Shown here one piece after another: positions 39,046-39,713 of a stretch of DNA of 39,713 nucleotides. Both the position numbers and the translations under genes were made by a program. Numbering within the stretch: position 1 is the first letter of the stretch; each line of letters begins with the position of its first letter. A model generated the notes under the pieces. It searched no databases. It was not told the origin of the DNA and was given only the letters and a program-made list of their open reading frames with translations. Source of the DNA: a virus; the IMG/VR virus record IMGVR_UViG_3300037674_000465, positions 1-39,713 of that record; one strand, 5' to 3'.

Positions 39046-39713
39046 TACGGAGAGTCAGATTCTACTTCCGCTATTTTGGATCTAATGAAAGACAAATGCT
39101 CTGGAGTCGTAATAAATTCCGATATTTTTTCAGAAGATATCTTGTATTCCTGTCTGAAAGCACTTACTACTCTGTTCCTCCCGTGAGTAGGTAATGTCTG
39201 TAGCTCTTTGGCAAGAGCATCTTTCTGAGATTGAGGGATTGATGCCTGAGCAACTTTGCCAGTTACCATTTCATGTGCAACAGGAGAAGGTTTTGCTTGT
39301 CTAGCGTTAGCACCTCTTTGAGGAGAGCGAGCAATCTCTTTCTTTGCAGGAGTAGCAACAGGAGCAGATCCTTCAGCATCATCGTCATCACCTGCTAATC
39401 CATAAATGGCTAACAATGAATAACGTCTTGCGTAAGTAATAGCTGACCCTAAAGCTTGCATGATGTTCCCTCTATTAGGAACTAGATCAGGGAAAGGTAA
39501 GTTGCTTTCAATAACTGTGTTGTAATCACTGTCCTCACCAGTAAAAAGTAATCTGGTTTTTAATACAGTTACAACCTTTTCACCAACAACAATATGCTCA
39601 AAGGTTTGAGTATGAGATAGACCTAAATGAGTAGCTGGTTGAACTGCATTCAATCCACCAGCAAGAGTTGTGTAAGTACCGTAGTTAGCTTTTCCATCTT
39701 TACCTGCTGCATG
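39045..39713 (-). CDS. erf: ERF-family ssDNA-annealing protein, C-terminal part
   Basis: Main body of the ERF annealing protein; the frame runs open off the right edge and joins 222-1. ERF proteins bind single-stranded DNA and anneal complementary strands for recombination-dependent repair and genome circularisation. The family signature is clear: NIMQALGSAITYARRYSLL followed by the acidic GLAGDDDDAEG. A proline/alanine/lysine-rich linker and a small helical C-terminal domain follow. The exonuclease at 1114-1803 and the RusA resolvase at 271-720 make up the rest of a recombination set. The stop TAA overlaps the start of the next small gene (TAATG), so the two are probably translationally coupled. 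Confidence 0.9.
   Translation of the reverse strand, partial: HAAGKDGKANYGTYTTLAGGLNAVQPATHLGLSHTQTFEHIVVGEKVVTVLKTRLLFTGEDSDYNTVIESNLPFPDLVPNRGNIMQALGSAITYARRYSLLAIYGLAGDDDDAEGSAPVATPAKKEIARSPQRGANARQAKPSPVAHEMVTGKVAQASIPQSQKDALAKELQTLPTHGRNRVVSAFRQEYKISSEKISEFITTPEHLSFIRSKIAEVESDSP
39582..39713. repeat. terminal overlap, right copy (circular genome)
   Basis: Second copy of the 132-base end repeat, matching bases 1-132 except at 39708. Assembly overlap of a circular or circularly permuted genome is the simplest reading. A true short direct terminal repeat is less likely because the repeat lies inside the ERF coding frame. Confidence 0.9.

Noticed and set aside
1-39713. Lysogeny module, tRNA genes, photosynthesis or other metabolic genes
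   Set aside because: No integrase, CI-type repressor, tRNA cloverleaf or recognisable metabolic enzyme was found by reading both strands; absence is stated only to that depth.

Overview
The window is one complete genome of a tailed, long non-contractile-tail (siphovirus-type) bacteriophage, linearised inside a gene. Bases 1-132 recur at 39582-39713 with one silent difference, and the reading frame of an ERF-family recombinase runs across the join, so the molecule closes to a circle of about 39,581 bp. The DNA is AT-rich. Several tail proteins (fibre N- and C-terminal motifs, a glycine-rich adhesin, the tail proteins at 22.9-24.6 kb) and the exported proteins at 33-34 kb look, from memory, like proteins of marine cyanophages and of uncultured marine phage genomes. 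A marine phage, perhaps infecting picocyanobacteria, is the best guess, but the host is inference. I see no integrase, tRNA, photosynthesis gene, DNA polymerase, primase or helicase.

Layout. (1) An early, leftward arm runs from 7227 down to 1 and continues across the join from 39713 down to 36567. It holds small unknown genes plus a recombination set: a PD-(D/E)XK exonuclease (1114-1803), a RusA-type resolvase (271-720) and the ERF annealing protein. It also holds a GP88-like protein, two helix-turn-helix proteins (one is probably the small terminase), a possible ribbon-helix-helix repressor and an NrdR-type zinc ribbon. (2) A rightward structural arm (7267-32489) runs in the usual order: large terminase, portal, scaffold, major capsid protein, head completion proteins, tail terminator, tail tube, G/GT tail chaperones with a -1 frameshift site, tape measure, tail tip, two further tail-tube-like proteins, fibre, adhesin, and small membrane proteins. 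(3) A leftward block (35242-32419) encodes two candidate holin-like membrane proteins, a membrane-anchored protein and three exported proteins. (4) A short rightward block of tiny genes (35294-36490) ends at a terminator facing the early arm.

Regulation. Intrinsic terminators directly follow the major capsid and tail tube genes, which would isolate these high-output genes. Others lie inside the early arm (5475-5504 and 6254-6273). Two leftward sigma-70-like promoters (before ERF, and before the 190-residue protein at 2333-2905) each carry a palindrome over the spacer and -10 box. An 11-base element from the first palindrome recurs before the candidate repressor gene and before the tail chaperone gene. 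Early mRNA leaders share a G-poor (C)TAAACCAA element and mostly lack Shine-Dalgarno sites.

No conventional endolysin was recognised. The only cell-wall-hydrolase-like gene is the tail-associated NlpC/P60-like protein at 18271-18651, and it appears to lack the usual histidine motif.
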